From contig JAXDDX010000060.1 of assembly GCA_034670405.1 (NCBI GenBank), positions 62,001 through 126,000 of the forward strand: 64,000 bases of DNA, in the 5' to 3' direction. The notes below the pieces were generated by a model. That model had not been told where the DNA came from. It ran no database searches and saw only the letters and a list, made by a program, of their open reading frames with translations. The translations under genes were made by a program, and so were the position numbers. Source of the stretch: Hoplostethus atlanticus (taxonomy: Eukaryota; Chordata; Actinopteri; Trachichthyiformes; Trachichthyidae). This document shows positions 18,667-32,600 of this stretch, piece after piece; the first letter of the stretch is position 1, and each line of letters begins with the position of its first letter.

Positions 18667-21600
18667 GTACTCACCATTGTTTTCTATGGAGTATGTCTCC
18701 TTGCTGGCGCTGTCTGCTGGAGCACCGTAAATCTCCACTCTAACCAGGGGGTCAACGATGGATTTGTGCTTGTCCTTGTTTAGTTTAGGTAACTGCTGGG
18801 CTGAGATCACCTATTGTATTGAGACACAAAAAGCACACGACTGTGTATAATAATACAAATATTTAAGACAAACAACGTCTAAGCATACTCAATCTCACTA
18901 CACATCAGTAAATCACTGAGCAAAGACACCAAGTTTATGTAACTGGATTGCTCTGACCTGATTGGTAAATATTTGAGGCTCAAAAGCTTACGGCTCAATC
19001 TGCAGTCATCGTTTAAATTTTAGAGGTAAAATTTAAAATGAGTCTCACCATCACATGAAAGGTCTTCCTTTTCAGCCAGGGCCCCTTGGTAAGTGTGATG
19101 GGATCAAACTGAGAGGCCAGGTCTCTCTGGAAATCGGGTTTCAGAAAGTAGCCGCATGTACCGTTGGGCAGAAACCGTCCCTGGTTTAGGTCCATCTCCT
19201 TGGAGGGTGTCTGGAAGTTCAGCGCCACTAACAACCGAAAAAGAAAGAGAGAAGGGAGTGTAACGATTTTGCATACTATTATCAATCTTTATGAATCACT
19301 GAATTGTTGCTTATGAAATGGGAGTGTACCTATCTGGCAGCCAGTGTTCCACATGGGCACAGGGTTATAGTTGGAGGAGTCGGTTCTGGAGCCAGCTGGG
19401 TAGATCCTACTGAGCTTGTCCATGTTGTGATGGATGTAGGCAGTGGCTGTGGAAGCACATTGAAAGAAATACAGTTGAAATAGATGAACTCCACCAAAAA
19501 ACTCCACCAACACCCAAGGAAAAAGATGTCACAGTACTGGCCACACTGTTTGATTGACAAGTGATCTCTGGGAAGTGCATCACAGAAATCTAAAAACACA
19601 GATCTCGTGGATTACCACATTAAAAAGGGGATACAAGCCATGTATGTTGATCCAATAGGATCCTTGTTATCACAGAGGAACCAATGTAGTGTCTACCTGA
19701 GGTCTCAGCCAGGTTGAGTGCTTTGCTCTCCTTAAAGGAGGACATCTCATAGAAGGCCTGGTTGTCCTTTGCGTGTTCAAAGCCACTAAAATGGACACTC
19801 TTGCAGTAGATGACTATGTCTGAGAGTTCTTTGGCAAGCTTGATCTTTGATTTCTGTAAGGACAGAGGATAGTGACACAGTGGTGAGTTTATCAAATCAA
19901 CATACTAGATTCTGCCTTTAAGATTCAGTTTTGTTGTGTTCATTTTAGACCAAAGATGATATCTGACATAGTAGTAGTTTATACAAAATAAACAGTAATA
20001 AGCAGTTTACACACCTTAGCCTTGGCTTTCTGTCCATTCTCCTTGGAATCTGCAGCCTCGTCCTCCTCAGACACACTCTCATCCTCTACACTGCTGTTGT
20101 TGTTGAAGGCAGCATCCAGTTTGTTCAACCGTTTTCCCTTGATTATGAATCGCCCCTTCAGTTCCTGCACAGAGACAGATGAAAGATGTGTTTTTACATC
20201 CAAGTTAGACGATGACAACCCATAAGGGACACAGTTTGAGCATATACAAGGGCCGAGAGCAGAGGAGCCTGTTCTTGCAATAGCAAAAGGCATGTGTTAG
20301 AGGAGATTGCTAGTCACACCCTATCAACAGCCAATGGCAGAAAGGAAAATGTTATGTAATCCATAATTATAATTTCCTTTGAGAGAGACAATTCCACAGG
20401 AATCCATCCCATGGGTGAAAATTTTTGAACAGAAGTGCAGTGAAAGATTGATTCCATATGCCAACGTCTGCTCGACTGTCCAGGACATTCTTCAGTAAGA
20501 TTCAGGTCTAGTACAGAGCAGGTTTTCATGGATTTACACAGCTCCTCGCTATCAAAGATGATCAGTAAAAGTTGATGGATGAAAGGAAAGGGGGAGGGGG
20601 GGGGGCGGGGGGGGGGGGTGGTGAAGGAGAGCAGTAGAAGAAGTAAAGAAATTAAAAGAAAATGCAGGGGAAAAGCAGAAAAGCACTTAGCGCCACATAG
20701 AGGATGGGGACTGTAAATTGCAACGTTGAACTCGATTTGTATTCAGTGTGAGCAGAAAAACTCATTACTACATTTAATAAATGAAATGAAGACCAGCTGT
20801 GTGCATTTCCTGCATGCCTGGTGGACGAGCACTAAAAGCCAAGCCCTGTTCATGTATAAATGAAATTCCATTTAGATCAACCTCAGCCCACACAGTGAAA
20901 CAAGGTGCTCTCTCACATGCTGCTGAGCCTCACAGGCAGATCTTGTAAGGACTTGTCAGTTACTCAAAAGTGCTCGCTAAGCACTCTCTAATGAAGCCCA
21001 AAAAAATGCAAAACTGGATCCTGTCTGCTCAAAATCCAGCTTTACAAATCCAGCGTAATGGTAAATGCAGTAAATAGGAAAATGACAGAATTTGGTTGAG
21101 TTACGAGTTTAGTTTATTAACGTGAGAATATTTGGATGTGGTGTTTCTTTGGTGTTTGTTTCAGAGGGTAGGTTAGAGAGAGGCTCCAGGCTCTGTGTAT
21201 AATATACATCTCAATGAGCTCATGTAAAAGACCGCATGTATCTGACCTCAGGTGAAGGCAAGTTGGTGGGCATGGTGTCGCCCAGGGGCTGCGTGACCAA
21301 AGCGCTGCCCAGGATGGAGCTCAGATGCTGGGCCATCAGCTTCTGTTGCTCCACAGTGCAGTGATTCTCCAGGGACAGGATCACTGGGTACTCAGAGGTC
21401 TGAGAAAACATACCATAAACATTCACTACTATCCATACATTGGTGTAGGTGGAGCTCAAAGCCTCTAGTATGAATAACAACAGTCATGGAAATTACATTT
21501 AAACGACTACATTAGCACTCCCTCTGAGCAGCCTGGGAGAGAGATCCTGACCCTGTCCCACATACTTTGAAGGCATATTCTTTGATGGCCTTGATGACAT

Positions 21601-24600
21601 CTTTGAAGAGCACTTTGGATGTGAGCGTGTAGCCGTGGTAGATAACAGGCTCTCCGTTAGCCCCGTCCCAACAGTCCAGCTCCACGCAGCGGCAGCTCTT
21701 CATCAGGGCTCTGCAATGTAATAAAAACATCATGACCACCCGCAGGGCACCGACAGCAGTTAACCTTAGCAAGCAAAGAAGCATGCAAATTCATGAGCAA
21801 GAAATTTGGCTAGGAAAACAAATCCCTCAGTTAACTGTCATGTCAATATTGCTTTCTATGTAAAAAAACACTGTAATTGGTGTGAAGGGGTAAATCTTTT
21901 AGAGACACGGTAGAGAAACACGGTATATGTTGGTAATAAAATGTACAGTATGTTGATAAAAGCGCTTGCCGTATGTAAGCCTCGGTGCTACTGGGCCCTT
22001 TGAGTTGGTCTTCCATCAGGTAAGTGTTGTGTGAAGAGGAGATGTAGTAGTGGTTGAGGGGCTGGCTCATGTCCTGAAACACCTTCATATGGGCCGGGTT
22101 GAGAATGGAACTCTCCTCATGGTGCATGTACATCAGGAAGCCATCTTTGGTCATGTGCTTCTTCTGCTTAGCTGAGGGAATGGAGACGAGATGGGAAGAC
22201 AGACGGAGACAAGACAAGATGAGACGAGACAAGCCAAGAGCCTTTGAATGGCTATGTGGAGTATTACTTATCCATGTAAGCTAGGAAGATATGCTCACAG
22301 CAGCTTTAAGGCCTTATCTCTCATATTCTCCCCGGAATACAAAACAGTACGAGATGTTGTGAAATACCGACTGCCCTACCTGTTTCATCCAGCTCGTACT
22401 TTGTGATCAGCCTGAGAGCATCCTCCATGGTCACCTTCTCCCTCTGCTCGTTGAGCAGGAAGTTCAACAGGTCCTTGACGCTCATCTGACCCGCCGTTTG
22501 AGCATAGTTCTCATAGATCACGTCTATCTCCTCCCGGTACGTCAGCAGATCATAGAAGTGCTTGATCTCCGAGCCTTCCAGAGAGCCTGAGTGGGACTTG
22601 TCACATGTCTAGGGGGCATGATAATTAGGAGAAAATCAATCAAACAGACATATTATGTTTTAAGTGGGAGGAACTGCCCACTGTATGTCTAGTATTTTGA
22701 ATTATGTCATATTGAAAAGAAGACGCGTAGGATTACATGTATTATTATTTATCACAGATTACTTTTCTGATGAGTAAAAGAGGGACTCACAGAGAACAGC
22801 TCCTCTGCGTAGGTGTCATCCACTTCAACGTTGATCTGACGCATAAAGTGCTTGAGCTCCTTCAAGGTCATCTTGTTGTCCTCATTCTTGTCTGCTTTCC
22901 GCATGCAGTTGAAGATCCAGCTTACATTCACATGTAAGGATTTGGCAATTTCTTATTCCAGCTTTGTATAAAACTCAACCCAACTACTCTCAAGGGTTTC
23001 AAAATTACAACGTTTTTGACTAAATAATGAATGAGCAAAGCAACAAAAATATTGATGGAATAAAGTGATAATATTGGATTTTTAAAGATACTTAGCAATG
23101 TGTTCTCTCAAGAATGCCATTCAAAAGCTTTCCTGGGACATGCATGCAAACAGATTTCCCTGTACTGTAAAGGATACTGCTCACTCTTCTGCTGGCGGCT
23201 GAGGTTGCGCATGTTGCTGATGATCTTCTCCAGGCCACTGACCCAATGCTTTGCCTCTTCCCCATTGGCTGCCATCAGGTCAAGGTTCTTCTTGCGGGCC
23301 TTAAAGATGATGGAGAAGCACCGGTCCTCAATATTGGGCTCTGTGTATTTATGAAACCCCTCCGACTGACGGCCCTTGCGCACTGAATCAATGTCATCAA
23401 TGGAGACTGTTGGCAGAGAGGCAAGGGTTTGTTTGAAATTCGTGTCCTTAAGAGGTCACCATGGTTTTGTGATACTTAGATTTAGATGTTAGCTTTCAAG
23501 ACATAAATGTAGGTCCTTTTTATTAGAACCATATAGCCTTTAGCCTGACATTTGGACACAACCAACAACTATAGCTTGGTAAAAATGGGTGAAAATCAAG
23601 AACACAATAACAATATGTAATTCCAGTCACACTTGGATAACCCTGACAAGACAGTATCGACTGGCACCAAAGTGCTTGGCTCCCTGGGGACCCCAACACA
23701 AAGTGAGATATGGTAGGGCAGGGTGTGCCAGAAACTGTTTTTATATGTTATCAACAGGAAAGCGTTGTGTCTTTGTGGTGGCTCACTTCTGAGGCCTTCA
23801 GACGAGTAAAACCAGGAAACGAAAAACCAGTTGTTCAGCAACAGACCTTCACTTACCATGGCTTTGTGAGGGACAACACTAAAAATATATATATACATTT
23901 AAGGTATGACACTAATGTTTTGCAAAAAAAAACCTCTTTAATTAATTTGTGTGACAAAAAAGTGATAACAGTTTCATCCAGTATTTATGTTGTCCACTAC
24001 AATGCATGAGGCTTTAGCATGTTGTATATAGTGGATGGTACAAGCTTTTTGCATCATCTCAAAACCACAGTAGTGTACTAAATACTGAACATAGGTGAAA
24101 CTGTTACTAATTTTATTGCACAATAGTAAGTTGATCCCAGACTTTGTTTACCAAAAACAGTGCACCCCTGAACGTAACCGCCCAAGACACTAAGGTTTAT
24201 TATTTTTTTTGGCAAACCAAACACATTCCATGGAGATTTGATTACTGCACTTTACAACACTTTGATGCAATCTGGCCCCCCTTGATTACCCTGCCTCACA
24301 CACTAAATCACTGACACACAAGGGCAACACATGCTCAAATTCAACACATGCCAACACATGCTCACATGCAACACATGCCATGAAATACCACCATCTTAAT
24401 TCCTAGGACTATTTTCACTTTCTCAGAACATTTTGCATTGCCAGATAGTCCAACTTTCTATTTAAATACAACATAAACTGGAGGTCTCTGCACACACGGC
24501 CCCCTTTTCCCCACACTTTGGGGGCGTTTGGCCACGTCTATTGTTGAGCAGCTTAATGTACGGAAGAGCATGCACACCCATGGATGATGTAATCACGCTC

Positions 24601-27600
24601 AGTGGCAACAAGCTCCCATCTAACCAAAACACGAAAGACTGCAGGCTTAGCTAAGAGGCCAAATGTTGTGCCTGGGTTACAATCACAATGTTCATTCCCT
24701 TTGCTCCCAGAAGCTAGTGAGTCGATTAAAGAAGGAGCATTGTCCTCTTGGCAATTTCAGACTATCTAGGGACAGGGTGATTCTGGAGCTTAGTCTGCTT
24801 GAAGAGAAAAACACAACATTGAGGGGCTTGTGTGCCGAAACACACCCAAGGCTGGGCCGTGTACACTCAGCTGACTGCTGGATGAACAAATACCTTGGAA
24901 GCACTCATCAGAAGGGAGGGGATTGTTTTATCTGTGCATACAAGTATCCCCAGCAAAACAGGCCATTGTAGAGGAATCGAGTATTGTGAATTTGGACCAC
25001 TCTCAGAGAATTCCATCTGGAGAGACAGACCACAATGTCCAAGTCATGTCATCTGTGTCACGCAGGCATTTCTGAAATACCAGATAAAATTTCACACAAA
25101 GAGGACATTGTGCTGGCCCAACAAAGTTCATGCTGCTGTTTGTCAAACTATTCTCTCCAGAGGGAAAACAATATTCGACACTGAAGCGGAAACTTTCAAA
25201 GTGGTAGGGGGCAAGTTGGCCATATCAATGTGTATGTGCAAACTTCCCCTCCAGGTTAATATTCAGCTTCAGAGCGTCTGTTGTATCATCTTTACGAGCA
25301 GTGGGAAATTACTTAAACTTACTTCAATGCAACTTTTGGAACTGAAAATCATACAAAAAAAAATGTAAAACACCAACCACCTCCTTCCCTCTCAGTTAGA
25401 CTTTTTGAATATGAGTGCTACAATATTGTTTAGTCAAATTCTAGTCTATTAAGTCAGCAAATGGAAATGTGTGAAGCAAACTGGATTTTTAAATACAAAG
25501 CGCTTGCAGATCTTTGTTTAAGAGAGGTTCGTCAACAGAGATATAGGTGTCATCTGTATAGTGTAGTACAAGGGCTGGGACATCTACCTGACAGGTTTTC
25601 ATTTATTTATACAGCCCTTCATCACAAAACACATCTCAAAGGACTTTACAGAGATAAGCCTACACAGATGTAGCTAGTCAATGATAAAACGCAAAACAAG
25701 ATAAACACATTTATAACACAGGAAACGAAGGCAGAACACAAAACACAAAGTAGCACAGACAGAAACAAGCCTGCCACCCCATCTAACCCCGCCGACACCA
25801 CCAGCCTCACAACTCCCAAGAAAGACAAAAATGGAAGAAACTTCCCCCCCAAACAACATCCCCCCCACCCCCACCACCAGGACGGCTGAGTGTGCAATAG
25901 GCGTGTGCGTGTGTGTGTGTGGGACTGATGGTGGGGTTTGTAAACACCGGATGCCATTTAAAAACAAGGACAGACCAATAAAACATTGCTCTTTTGTCTA
26001 TTGGGACTGAAGAAGACCGAGTGGAGGGCTGTGATTGAGTATCATCAACCCACCAGTTGCTGACAGTAAACACCACAATAAGCTATAGCCTACGCTGCTT
26101 TTGAGACATGCTGAAGTTCTCCGCGCGTTCTCGTACCTTTTGCCAAAGCACTTGAAAGCTCATTGGTAAATGCAGCTTGATCAAGCCCACAGGAAGACAA
26201 TAAAAGAGGCAGCTCATTTCCTTCGACAAGGAAATGCCTGTGAAATCACGTCGGTTCTGTTTCCTCCTCTGTCCAATCCTGTCCCATCGCAACCATACTC
26301 CAGCAGATCTGCCCGCAGTAAACAAACAGCTTTGCAAGACGATCGTTCACATGACCGCACCGCTGCTCTCCCTACTTCGCGACATCGCTTGGCCTGCCCT
26401 CTATGCGTTTATAGTGTGTATAGTGTGGCGGGGAGATGTGGGCCCACTGCTCTGTCATTCAGTGTTTGTTCAAGGCTCAGGCAGAGGGCAAAGGTTATCA
26501 TCATGGGTAGCAGCAGCCATCTCTGGGCTGGGCACACACACGCACCCCCCCCACACACACACACACACACAAGGCAAATGGGGTGATGCTCTGTGAGTAG
26601 GAAAAATCAGGATTCACACTAATGTTTTCCACCCTGACTTTGGCCACACTATCGGCGTGAGTTGCTTTTGTTTCCATTCCACCACCTCCCAAATATTCTC
26701 TTGACTACCAGTGAGATTTGAGACTTAAGGGGTGTGTTGCAAAGCCAGAATATTGTTTTCTGGAGACAGCTCACAGTAGACAGAATAACAGGAAAAGGAT
26801 CTATAGGTCAAAACACAGAGGGGGAAATATATTTGACCTGAACCCTTTCATATAGAGACTCACGGAAATAAGAGTCTCTCTCACATACACACTTGAATGT
26901 ACACAAACATACATGTACCCAGGGCACAAGATGACACTCACAGGTCTGGTTGTTCTTGAATGCTTTGTGGGACTCGTGCCACATAGTCTTGCAGTCCTCC
27001 TGCAGTTTGTAGAAGCGGCCCTTTTTCCAGGAGCTGGAGCGAATCTTGACCAGCTCCCCACCCACCAGCAGGAACTGTAGATCTGCATCGCCCTCCAAAC
27101 CTGAGGAGAGGGTGTCACACAAAGTTCATAAAGTTTAAGAGCAGCCGTGCTATAGCTCTGTAGCCCCTCAAGGATCAGGGAGGGGGCAGAGGTTATCAAA
27201 CACAGTAGCAGGAGCTGTCTGGGACATTATATGGGTGCTATGTAGGGAAAATAAGTATTATATTAGTATTATAAATCAGCAAAAGCACCTCTAAGAAGTT
27301 TGGACGTTTGGAAGTTTTTCCTTTCTTTATCAGCTGTAATAACAAGTTATTCAATACTCAACTCTGGATATACTGTACAGTGTTATATATAGAGTATTTC
27401 ACAACCAATTAGCAGGGCCGGTCATGAAAAAGAAGCCAGTAAATCTAAAACAGAACAACTCTGTACGATTCATGATCACAACTAAATGTTTTCCTCTCTC
27501 CAGTCAAGTGAGAGTAAGTAATTGATGCCCAGTGAGCAAAGGGCACTTGAGGATGCAGGCAAAAGGTGCCTACTTACTTTCACTACGACTCTGTTAGCCG

Positions 27601-29151
27601 TGGCCGTTTCAGGGGTGTGGGCAGAGCCACAACATTACAGACATTTTTTGCAAGGTCCCACCACAGACTCACAGAGGCTGTTTATGAGTCTCTGGCCACA
27701 CTGCAGGCAGGGAGGAGGACTGGGCAAAGCAGCTTGAGCGCTTCAGAGCCGCCTCTGCTCAGTCAGGGTTTGGGTTGGGGCTTTAATTCACTCGGTATGC
27801 TGTGGTAGCTTACACTGCTCATCATCTGCTTTCTCATGTAATCTACTTTACTGTGAAGAAGAGGAGCATTTTAAGGAACTCCGGCTCTAAGTTACAATAA
27901 AAGCTATAGAACAGGGAGCATCATTCAAGCACATACACAGTTTGTGTTTCCATTTCTTTACATTCCATAGGCGTGATTCATACTTTTGAAGAGAGCAGAT
28001 GACTTCTTGCTTCTTCACTAATGCTTAGTAATCAGTTTCAACTGCGTCTGGATTCAAAAATAATCGTGAACTACTTTGATAACAGCTCATGGGGCAAGCT
28101 AGGGCAAGAAGATGAGGGCAAAGCAGTCAGTAATGCCTCTGAGCCATTTGCTAAAAAAAAAAAGATTCACACATTTTTAAGCTGAGGGAGTCAGCCAATG
28201 TTGTGCTCTATCCAATGTTGTGCTTTTAATTACATGTTTACAGACAAGTAATGTTCTGGTTTGATGAGAGCAGTCTGAGATTACAAGAACTCCTTTGCAG
28301 TAAAAGATCTATGAAGGCCCCATGAATGCTGCTGAACCATGATGAATAAGCTAGTGCAGGATTTCCGATCTGCAAGAGGTGTTATCTTTTTTGTCACACA
28401 AGAAAACCCTCTCACCTGTTGCAGGGGGAGATTAGTTGTTTCTATATCAAACAAAGGCTGAACAAAACAGAAGGTTGAATTTCCCTGCTTAGAAGAAGCA
28501 TACTAACCCAGAAAAGTATTGTGTTGCCCTGGGAGGCATTGCATAATGATTTACAATATGTTTTGTGCTAAAACCTACACATTGGTTTGTATAGCTCTAA
28601 AGCAATCCTCTCTGTTTAATGTTCAAAGCACCTAGTGAGGGATGACTGATGAAGGGGTCCAGGTTTTTATATAGGCTTCTGACTTTAAGGTTTATAAGCT
28701 ATGACACAGGACAAGTCAGGTCAGGTCACTTACAAGAACACAACAGCCTTAAACGTCCCTCAAGCACGCAATTTCAGACTTCTCATACATTGAAAGTATT
28801 CACTGCTCCAGGCAATAAACCAGCCTTTACAAAGCCTCTATTACACAGCAGCATGTTTACTAGGAGCAACCCTAGCCCACCCTAGATGGTTTAAATAGTA
28901 CGAGGAAACGGGACCATGTGTAATTTCCCAGCATGATTATTTTGTAAACATTAGTGCGTGTGCGCCTGCCTGTGTTGGCAACATATACGTACGTGTACGT
29001 TGTTTTCTCACGCACGAAACAGTTAAACTCCCCCACCTGTTGGAAACTTACCTAGAAGTTTTCCATTCTCCTGCGCAACTTTTCTCACATGTTCTTGAAA
29101 CGCCTGCTGCTCGGATTTTGTCCTCCTCAGACGTTTGTGCCAACAAGACAT
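17927..29151 (-). CDS. plcd1: Phospholipase C delta 1, complete coding region (15 exons)
   Basis: Exons in coding order: 29151-29052, 27100-26942, 23406-23166, 22920-22791, 22608-22380, 22171-21970, 21710-21566, 21399-21247, 20164-20015, 19853-19697, 19446-19330, 19227-19049, 18810-18675, 18581-18432, 18018-17927. The total is 779 aa (human isoform 777). It hydrolyses PIP2 to IP3 and diacylglycerol at membranes in response to calcium. Domains: PH about 40-150 ([20 protein letters not shown]), EF-hands about 160-300 (loop [12 protein letters not shown]), X box about 310-455 (catalytic His in SSSHNTYL near residue 334; ELDCWDG), acidic linker ([14 protein letters not shown]), Y box ([15 protein letters not shown]) and C2 ([21 protein letters not shown]). 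The start [12 protein letters not shown] resembles the long human isoform. The exon 6 donor is GC, not GT. Paralogue a or b cannot be assigned. Confidence 0.96.
18618..18664 (+). repeat. (TG)23 microsatellite filling a 93-bp plcd1 intron
   Basis: Intron 18582-18674, between two C2-domain exons, is only 93 bp; about half is (CA)n on the coding strand, starting about ten bases after the donor. Confidence 0.95.
20588..20622 (+). repeat. Poly-G tract in a plcd1 intron
   Basis: Almost uninterrupted G, broken by single A and C, on the strand opposite to plcd1 transcription. It lies in the intron between the exons at 20015 and 21247. Confidence 0.9.
23407..26941. other. plcd1 intron 2, no exon seen; interspersed repeats
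   Basis: No exon is seen. About 25580-25700 looks like a common teleost retroposon end (TTTATTTATACAGCCC, then CTCAAAGGACTTTACAG). A CAACACATGC-type short tandem lies at 24325-24378, and a C/CA-rich tract at 26532-26571. Confidence 0.5.
27101..29051. other. plcd1 intron 1, no exon seen
   Basis: About 1.95 kb between the first coding exon and the first PH-domain exon. I see no conserved exon and no clear mobile element. An alternative first exon, known for mammalian PLCD1, is possible but was not found. Confidence 0.5.
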
Positions 29152-29334
29152 TGCGGACTATCTTTCAGCTGTACAACTGTTGATATCCCTTCGGTCTTTT
29201 TAGGCGTTTGTCTCTGGAGGAGAAGTAGGCTACTCGTAGTTCCCCTCATGGGGCGGGTCTAACTCTGTGCCGCTGGATCCCTCTGTTTTCCATAGAAAAG
29301 GATCCAGCAGCACACAGCCTGGGGAAAGCCTGCC

Positions 29335-29641
29335 TACACTGTAAAAACAAATCCACCTAAACCTAAGAGTCATTTAGTATCATGCCGTTTTACACTATTA
29401 TTTATCTTAAAACAAGCAACAAAAAAAATCCGCTAATGAGTTGAGGTAGTTGATTTCACTTTCCAATGCAGGTTGGATTTTTCTAGATTCAATCGGCAAT
29501 GTCTAGGAACAAGGTAAAATAAGACAGATCCCTCCACTGATATCAAGAACGACACTTGATTCAAGAAAAAAAATTAAACAAGTTGATTGGAAACAAGTGA
29601 GGCCGTTTTTTTCACTTGTTTTTGTGTTTTTTTGCAGTGTA
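29335..29641. mobile_element. TA-flanked MITE just upstream of plcd1
   Basis: TA at 29335-29336 and 29640-29641 flanks a 303-bp element starting CACTGTAAAAACAAA and ending TTTTTTTGCAGTG, so the termini are inverted. An internal palindrome (AACAAGTGA with TCACTTGTT) lies near its right end. No coding. It ends 186 bp from the plcd1 start codon. Confidence 0.65.
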
Positions 29642-32600
29642 CTTAGTGGATGAGTCCGAGCACGCAGGATTACAGCCCTGCAGACCTGAGACTAGACAAT
29701 ACTTTATGAACTAAATAGAAATTACCTATTAGCCTGCCACCAGTACAGATCAGCTGTCTACAATGTACCTCATAGGCCTATAGTACCCTTCAGCATGTAC
29801 TTGTCTGCATAGAGCTGGGCGTTGCATTGGGTGATCACCTTCATTCATTTCATACACAAATAGTGGACCAGGATTTTTAAATGTGAAATACTAAAGATTC
29901 CTATGCAGACTAATTGCACTAATGAGCTATGAAATAGCGCCATCCCATGGTGGAAATATATCAAAATATCATGACTACACTGATCTGTTTATTATAAGGC
30001 ATTCTCGGGTTTGAACCTTCTCATATGTTGAATTATATTATGAATCTATTGGCAGAGAGGCAACAGACTAAAACAACTTGGACATTACATTTAAACATGT
30101 TTCACAATAGGCGAGAAAATCCATATGTGACTGTATAGGTGTGTAGTAATATCTGTTTCAGTCAAGTGCTCACCATAAACTAAGGGTGTAACAGTTAAGG
30201 AAGCATGTGCGTGGTTAGAAATTGCAGTTAAGTACAGGGTGTTGTGGCACCTGCGTGTGCCTTGGATATTATTGTGGATATTCGACTCTGCCGCTGTGGG
30301 AAACGTGATCCTGTCCTGGTACCACAAAAATACGTTTAACAATAAACCACTCGGCCCTCCCTCCATTACATTTTATCTCGAGGACGAGGGATTACGTTCC
30401 TATTCCAATAAGGGCAAACAATAATAAATCGACAACAATAGACAGTGAGTAAATACAAGGGTGGGTAAGGCAAGGCAAATAACCACCTGTACAAACAAAA
30501 ATATGTTATATCTGTTAATATCTGTTATAAGCACTGATTTATTTATTGGTCCTCCTTAAGAAAATCATTCTCTAACTTAAATCAGATTGTTACTTCTTAT
30601 GATGTAGATCTATATATGAAGTTATGTCATGACTGTTTATGTCAGCCTAAAAGGGTGGGTAAACGCTATAAATAAATAAATAAATAAATAAATACATTTT
30701 AAAAAAAACTGGGTATACTGAGTTTAAGCGGTTTTACGCCCCACTCCACCCCTGTCAACAGATCCAACACGCTGCTTCTGGAGAAAATGAGTCAAGATCT
30801 CTGGTGACTTTCAGTTCCCATTCGAGCACTCAATAACTCACCATGTTTTCCAGCTGTGCCGTTTTGCTCCATTCTGGTTTATCACTCAAAAGTCCTCTTC
30901 TCCTCCTATGTCCAATGTGTGTATGACCATCAAGAGGATAGGAAGGTGTTGCCTATTCGTCCTGTGTCAGGAAACATCCATGCGCCTCGGACCTGTATCC
31001 ACCTCTGAGCCAACTCAGCCAGTGCACAGTAAATGCCAACTGATCATGCTCTTATGCGCCCACATAGTCCACACCCACCGCTCCACCGGTTTGACAAGTC
31101 TTCTGTTTGCTATTGTGACTTTGAATTAGTTGCCTGGCCTTGAAACATCACCTTTGTAATGGGAATCTAGAAGTATAGCCTAGAAATAAAAGCTGTAATG
31201 TACAATAATATAGTTGGAGCATTTTATTCTCTTTGTATTAAATTATTTTTATTGTCATTAGTATTTCTGGGATTTGATTACTTTGTGGGTTGTTGCCCTG
31301 GTGGCTACTGGGTAGCCTGGAGCAGACCTGGCGATTATGGTGTGAGGTGTACTAATCTCACCACTAATGTTTGGAGTATCATCACTCCAACTCACAATGT
31401 CTGGTCATCTTTATTGCCACAAAATACCCAAGGCTTCACAGTAACTACACCTACTTGTACCTCGGTTCGATTTGAGGGTCATATACAGAGAGGTTTTGAC
31501 AGTGGCCAATAAGGCATCAGTCCTTGTAGCCCAGATTTAAATTCTTATATCTGTGTCTGGGACATTGCGTTTCAGCACTATGAGTGTTGACTCAAACACA
31601 AGTATGTGCTCAAGCAACAATTCACAGCTGAAAAGAGCAGGTGCTGGTTTAGGTGCTGTCCTGAAAGGTTTTGTGGCAGTTTTTCCTTGTCCTCTGTGAG
31701 CGTCCAAGGTTGGGGGGTGTCGTGTGCCATTTATTATTTTCACACTATGGGCATTGTGAAGCCCTTTGAGACTGTAACCGTGATTAAGGGCTATACAAAT
31801 AAATGTGATTTGATTTGATTTGATCATGCATGCCTAGTCCATCTCATGTGAAAAGACATAGAATAACATTTCTGGCCTCTCACCAATTATTCAAGGGTTC
31901 TTTGAGTCACACTGATAGCCTATACAAACTGATTGGAGCCTGATACGAAACTCTTTCATATTTAAAACCAGAACATCTAATGCACATTTTTAGTTGGTTT
32001 CACTACTGTTAGCCAGCCATTGTATTGAAATAATTTGTGTTTCATTTTTGTTATATGGCAAGATAAGAAACAGTCAGGCAATAGTGTTTGTGCATTGGCC
32101 ATAGAAGCCTCTGCTCTTCATCAGAATGTTATGGCATGAAGATTGAGACAGATGCCTCTTTGTGCTTCTCTATTATCAGTGTCTGCCAGCCAATTTTGTC
32201 CTATGAACTCTTGTGCTTGGGTTAGGCCTTGTGAAATAACAATCTGTTTGGCAAAGCACGAGGAGCTACAAAGTGACTTCAACAATTGCCTCTTTGAGAG
32301 TCCTACTTGAGCATGCATAAGCATGATGTGAGCTCGTCAGCAGAGTCAAGTATTTTGTTCTTGGTGTCATTACAATCCTGGCTTCCTAGATAAGGTGCAA
32401 AATCATTGACTTTCACAGGTGTTACTAGTATGAGTAATAGTGTTACTCGTAAGTGGTTCTCAAATACAATGTACCTCATTATCTTGCTTTAAACACCACA
32501 AAAAGTGCTTTGAAAAAATGTGTCATGTCACAACCTGTTGAATGATCCCACCTACTCATGGGTGAGGCTGTTGTCCTTGTGCTTCAATAGGCCAATGCAT

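Noticed and set aside
24663..25368. Long + strand frames in plcd1 intron 2
   Set aside because: No splice signals, no recognisable domain and composition like surrounding intron.
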